DNA of 64,000 nt from JAXLYX01 sp046351215 (GTDB taxonomy: Bacteria; Myxococcota_A; Polyangia; Polyangiales; Houyiibacteriaceae), in assembly GCA_046351215.1 (NCBI GenBank), contig JAXLYX010000008.1, positions 186,001 to 250,000 on the forward strand. The letters run 5' to 3'. Numbering within the stretch: position 1 is the stretch's first letter; each line of letters starts with the position of its first letter. This document shows, one piece after another, positions 60,522 to 64,000 of this stretch. The notes under the pieces were generated by a model. It did not search any database. It had not been told where the DNA came from and was given only the letters and a program-made list of their open reading frames with translations. The translations under genes were made by a program, and so were the position numbers.

Positions 60522-61142
60522 ATGTCCGGCCCCCGCTACCACCACGGCGACCTCCGACCGACCCTCCTGCGCGAAGCGACGACGATGCTCCGCGAGGGAG
60601 GCGTCGAGGCCCTCACGCTCCGCAAGCTCGCCGAGCGCGCCGAGGTCACTCCGCCCGCGCTCTACCACCACTTCCGCGACAAGAACGATCTGCTCTGCGC
60701 GATCGCCGAGCGCGGGTTCGCCGAGCTCGACGCCTGCGTCACGCCGACGACGGTGGACGACGGGACGAGCCTCGAGGAGCGCCTCTCGCGCTTCGTCCAC
60801 GCCTACGTCGGCTGGGCGGCCGAGCATCCGGAGAGCTACGACCTGATGTTCGGTCGGACGATCTGGAAGATCGGGCGACCCACCGACTCGCTGCGCGCCG
60901 TGGCCTTCGGGACGTTCCGCAAGTACGTGGAGCAGGTCGAGGGGCTCGTCGGGACCGTCGCGCTCCCCGAGGGGACGAACGTGCTGCGCGTCGCGCAGGG
61001 GAGCTGGGCCATGCTGCACGGCCTCGTGCGGCTCCGGATCGACGGCATCTACCTCGACACGGGCAACCTCGACGCGATGGCCGAGGAAGCGGTGCGCTTC
61101 CTGCTCGGGAGGCTACGGCTGCTCGAGCGCGGCGTGGTCTGA
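60522..61142 (+). CDS. TetR-family regulator
   Basis: 206 residues. HTH at about residues 10-55 (LLREATTMLREGGVEALTLRKLAERAEVTPPALYHHFRDKNDLL). The C-terminal domain resembles the WHG/TetR_C_33 type linked to fatty-acid genes. Divergent from fadH across the operator repeats, so it likely controls fadH and itself in response to an acyl-CoA-like ligand. Its last 30 bases overlap the end of the convergent glycosyltransferase gene. Confidence 0.94.
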   Translation: MSGPRYHHGDLRPTLLREATTMLREGGVEALTLRKLAERAEVTPPALYHHFRDKNDLLCAIAERGFAELDACVTPTTVDDGTSLEERLSRFVHAYVGWAAEHPESYDLMFGRTIWKIGRPTDSLRAVAFGTFRKYVEQVEGLVGTVALPEGTNVLRVAQGSWAMLHGLVRLRIDGIYLDTGNLDAMAEEAVRFLLGRLRLLERGVV

Positions 61143-62918
61143 GGCCTCGACGCCCGTCGCGACGAGATGCACGACGCCGAAGGCGCGCGCCTCCGCGATG
61201 CGGCCTTCGAACGACGCGGGCACGTGGCGGAGCATCGGCGAGTCGCCGAGGACGATCAGCGCGTCGCAATGGCGTCGCGCGGCTTCCGCGACGAGCGTTC
61301 CGAGCTCGTCGCCGCGGAGCACGTGCATGCGCGGTCGCGGCTCGAGCTGGGCGACGAGGCCGTCGATCCGCGCGTCCTCCGTGCCCTCGATCCACTCCGT
61401 CCGGCAGACATCCGTCCGCCCGACGAGCGAACGCTCGACGAAGCCGGGATCGGCTCCGGAGAGCGTCGCGAGCGCGTGCACCCGGTCGGCCGCGAGGAGG
61501 GGCCGTCCGTGGCGCGAGAGCTCCTTCACATGGGCGAGGGCGTGCGCGCTCTCGGCCGCGACGATCAGGGAGAGCGCCGTGGCGAACGACGTCGCGAGTG
61601 CCGCTCGCCCTTCGCGGACGAGCCGTTCGAGGCCGAGGGCGATCGCGCACGCGGCGAGGGCCCAGAGCCAGGACGTGTAGCGAGGCCAGAAGGAGAGCGG
61701 CTGCAGCGCGAAGCAGGCGCCCGTGGCGAGCGCGAGGGTGACGAAGGCGCGCGGGAACGTCGGGTCCCGTCGCACGCGGACGAGGGCGGCGATCGCCGCC
61801 GGCAGGCCGAAGAGCGCGAAGGCGTAGCCGAGGCCGGCGAGCCGATCGTCGAAGTCGCGCGCGGGGCCGAAGGGCTCGAGCCAGACGGTCGGGGGGCGCA
61901 GCATGCGGGGCATCGACGCGAGCTCGGGGGGCAGGTTCGACGCGCTCGAGAGGACGGCGTCGAGGGAGCCCTCGCCTCGGAACACGAGATGTCCGAGGAG
62001 TCGGACCTCGACGGGGTAGATCGGGTTGCCCGTGTGCACCACGTTGCGGACGACGAAGAACGTTCCCGGGAGCGCGGCGGCCATCAGCACGGGCAGCTCG
62101 CGAAGGACGCGTCGTACCCCGAACGCGCGTGCGCGCTCGACGGCCCCGAGGCCGAGCACTGCGACCGCGAAGCCGATGCCGTTCGCCTTGATCGCGAGGA
62201 CGAGCGCCGTGGCGAAGCCGAGGGCGACGAGACGGGGCGTCGTCGCGCGCGCCTCGTGCACCCAGCGAGCGACGAGCACGAAGAGCGTGGCGACGGAGCC
62301 CGCGAACGCGGCGTCGACGTAGCCGCTCGGTCCGTTGAGCAGGTGGATCGGGACGAGCAGGAAGAGGCCGGCCGCGAGGGCCGCGTGGCCCCTCGAGACG
62401 CCGAGCTCGCGGAGGAAGCCGCCCAGGGCCGACGCGCCCATCGCCACGAAGAGGGGCGCGAGCGCGTCGACGAAGTCGAAGGTGGACGTGGCCCGCGCGA
62501 CGAGCGCCGCGATCGCCTCGAGCCCGAGCGGATAGCCGTTGCGGAGCGCGTCGTCCCCGTCGACCCAGGCGAGCCCGCCGGCCTCGAGCCAGTCGGCGAT
62601 CGTCGGGAGCCGGTATTCGAGGGCGTCGTACGCGCCGACCGGCAGATGCCATGCGAGCAGGAGGACGATCGCCAGGGCGACGAGCCCGATCGCGCGGAGC
62701 GCGAGGCCGACGGATTCCGAGCCCGACCCTCGGTCGTCCGCGTCGACCGGGGCCTCGGCGGCGCGGCCGACGGCGGCGCCGGCCGTGGCGGCCACGAGGA
62801 GCCACACCGTGGACAGGGTGGTCGAGCCGAGGAGCGGCACGCGGATCACGGTCGCGAGCACCACGCCGGCGAGCGCGGTGTAGGCGGTGACCAGCCACGC
62901 GAAGGCGAGCGGCATCAT
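61113..62918 (-). CDS. Membrane glycosyltransferase-39-like protein
   Basis: 601 residues, about ten or eleven hydrophobic helices in the first 450 residues and a soluble C-terminal domain. The first external loop contains DALEYRLPTIADWLEAG, reminiscent of the acidic D-x-[YH] site of PMT/ArnT-type enzymes, which transfer sugars from polyprenyl phosphate to lipids or proteins. Start: ATG 62918 has GGAGGA upstream. Partner genes are not in the window. Confidence 0.75.
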   Translation of the reverse strand: MMPLAFAWLVTAYTALAGVVLATVIRVPLLGSTTLSTVWLLVAATAGAAVGRAAEAPVDADDRGSGSESVGLALRAIGLVALAIVLLLAWHLPVGAYDALEYRLPTIADWLEAGGLAWVDGDDALRNGYPLGLEAIAALVARATSTFDFVDALAPLFVAMGASALGGFLRELGVSRGHAALAAGLFLLVPIHLLNGPSGYVDAAFAGSVATLFVLVARWVHEARATTPRLVALGFATALVLAIKANGIGFAVAVLGLGAVERARAFGVRRVLRELPVLMAAALPGTFFVVRNVVHTGNPIYPVEVRLLGHLVFRGEGSLDAVLSSASNLPPELASMPRMLRPPTVWLEPFGPARDFDDRLAGLGYAFALFGLPAAIAALVRVRRDPTFPRAFVTLALATGACFALQPLSFWPRYTSWLWALAACAIALGLERLVREGRAALATSFATALSLIVAAESAHALAHVKELSRHGRPLLAADRVHALATLSGADPGFVERSLVGRTDVCRTEWIEGTEDARIDGLVAQLEPRPRMHVLRGDELGTLVAEAARRHCDALIVLGDSPMLRHVPASFEGRIAEARAFGVVHLVATGVEASDHAALEQP

Positions 62919-63012
62919 CGCCGTGGTCCTCCCGTGGCTCCGGCCGGACTTCGCATGGACCCGTTGTGACGCAGGCTTCGGGCCTCGCCAAGTCGAGGTA
63001 GGATGCGGGCCC

Positions 63013-64000
63013 ATGAGGAAGCTGCCGCGCGATCCCGCGAACGACTACACCCACGCGATGGCCGAGGCGCGTCGCACGATCGTCACCGAGGAGACGGGCG
63101 CTTCGCTCGAGCACGTCGGTCGCTTCTCCGTCGATCCCTCCACCCTCCCCGGGAACGTCGAGAGCTTCGTCGGCGTCGCGCAGGTCCCGATCGGCATGGC
63201 GGGGCCCCTCCTCGTCGACGGCGAGCATGCACGCGGCGAGTTCTACGTGCCGATGGCGACGACCGAGGGAACGCTCGTCGCGAGCTACAGCCGCGGCATG
63301 CGCCTCACGCGGGAGGCCGGGGGCATCAAGACCACGGTGATCGACGACGCCATGCAGCGCGCCCCGATCTTCGTCTTCGAGGACGCACGCGCCGCGCGCG
63401 CCTTCGGCGAGTGGGTCGTGGCGAATTTCGCGGAGATCAAGGCGAAGGCCGAGGAGACGACGCGCTCGGGCGAGCTCCGGAACATCGAGCAGTACGCCGT
63501 GGGCAAGATGCGCTGGCTCCGCTTCGACTTCACGACGGGCGACGCGGCCGGCCAGAACATGGTCAGCAAGGCGACCCGCCACGCCTGCATGTGGATGCTC
63601 GAGCAGGGGATCCCCGGCCTCGAGCACTTCTCCCTCGCGGCGAACCTCGACACGGACAAGAAGCATTCGCACCTCAACACGCTGCACACGCGGGGCAAGC
63701 GCGTGGTGGCGGAGGTCACGCTGCCGCCCCGTCTCCTCGAGGAGGTCATGCACACGACCGGACTCGCGCTGCACAAGCAACGGCAGCTCTCGAACATGGG
63801 CGCGATGCTCGCGAATTCGGTGAGCAACGGCGCGCACTTCGCGAACGGGATCACCGCGATCTTCATCGCCTGCGGCCAGGACGTCGCCAACGTCGCCGAG
63901 TCCTCGGCCGGCTTCGTCCACCACGAGCTCCGCGACGACGGGAGCTACTATTTCTCGGTCACCATCCCGTCCCTCGTCGTGGCGACCTACGGGGGCGGCA
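63013..64000 (+). CDS. HMG-CoA reductase, class I type (3' end outside window)
   Basis: 329 residues visible, open at the right edge. Substrate motif VGVAQVPIGMAGPLLVDG (54-70), catalytic Glu85 in TTEGTLVASYSRG, Asp177 in GDAAGQNM, Lys216-Lys217 in NLDTDKKHSH and Asp290 in GQDVANVAESS. The C-terminal catalytic His is beyond the edge. It reduces HMG-CoA to mevalonate, the committed step of the mevalonate route to isoprenoids and sterols, as in myxobacteria and eukaryotes. Divergent from the glycosyltransferase gene by 94 bases. Confidence 0.95.
   Translation, partial: MRKLPRDPANDYTHAMAEARRTIVTEETGASLEHVGRFSVDPSTLPGNVESFVGVAQVPIGMAGPLLVDGEHARGEFYVPMATTEGTLVASYSRGMRLTREAGGIKTTVIDDAMQRAPIFVFEDARAARAFGEWVVANFAEIKAKAEETTRSGELRNIEQYAVGKMRWLRFDFTTGDAAGQNMVSKATRHACMWMLEQGIPGLEHFSLAANLDTDKKHSHLNTLHTRGKRVVAEVTLPPRLLEEVMHTTGLALHKQRQLSNMGAMLANSVSNGAHFANGITAIFIACGQDVANVAESSAGFVHHELRDDGSYYFSVTIPSLVVATYGGG

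Noticed and set aside
1..64000. CRISPR arrays, insertion sequences, tRNA, rRNA or known riboswitches
   Set aside because: No regularly spaced repeats, transposase motifs, cloverleaf-like sequences or conserved aptamer cores were seen on reading either strand; a covariance search would be needed to exclude small RNAs.

Overview
The window is a dense stretch of a very GC-rich bacterial chromosome. Genes often share a 4-base stop/start overlap, and most gaps are under 200 bases. Large Ser/Thr kinase-AAA-TPR proteins, many AraC-type regulators, TSP3/OmpA and FG-GAP lipoproteins, a short secreted Cys-rich protein with a hydrophobic-plus-Arg C-terminal tail (MYXO-CTERM-like), and several sterol-type lipid genes all point to a myxobacterium (Myxococcota, perhaps Polyangia). 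This assignment is inferred from gene content; no rRNA or tRNA gene is present.

Layout. 1-4316 (minus): five translationally coupled or nearly adjacent genes, namely a Rieske oxygenase of the sterol/steroid type, two sterol-desaturase-superfamily di-iron proteins, an FAD-linked oxidase and the start of a membrane protein. This looks like a sterol (or related polycyclic lipid) tailoring operon. 4.5-6.3 kb: an unknown gene and an HTH-TM-ectodomain gene flanked by two hairpins that share a loop. 6.3-8.3 kb: glutathione-dependent formaldehyde detoxification (frmA-type dehydrogenase plus S-formylglutathione hydrolase). 8.4-13 kb: a PapA5-like acyltransferase, an enoyl-CoA hydratase, an AraC regulator and an HsaA-type flavin monooxygenase. 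13-17 kb: a winged-helix/TPR regulator divergent from a truncated haemoglobin, then a zinc alcohol dehydrogenase coupled to a GXWXG protein and closed by a strong hairpin terminator. 17-26 kb: two paralogous AraC regulators, an M28 peptidase, a glycosyltransferase, a Cache-adenylate cyclase, an alpha/beta hydrolase and a TetR regulator. 26-31 kb: CDF and Kup transporters and a YiiX-like amidase. 31-37 kb: accessory, low-homology small genes, including an Imm1-like immunity protein, plus secreted proteins. 37-46 kb: hotdog protein, OmpA-like lipoprotein, BASS transporter, neutral ceramidase with an overlapping AraC gene, and glutamine-dependent NAD synthetase followed by a CblC/MMACHC-like cobalamin protein. 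46-58 kb: MarR, zinc-ribbon beta-propeller, a clear ERG3-like sterol C5-desaturase homologue, CreD-like, DUF2721, VWA, giant kinase and metallophosphoesterase. 58-64 kb: FadH-type dienoyl-CoA reductase divergent from a TetR gene across a readable promoter/operator, a glycosyltransferase-39-like protein, and the start of a class I HMG-CoA reductase.

How it fits together. HMG-CoA reductase (mevalonate entry), the ERG3-like desaturase and the Rieske/ERG25-like/FAD operon together suggest that this organism makes and edits sterols. Ceramidase, the acyltransferase, fatty-acid enzymes and several AraC/TetR lipid-type regulators give the window a strong lipid-metabolism flavour. No mobile element, CRISPR array, tRNA or rRNA was seen.
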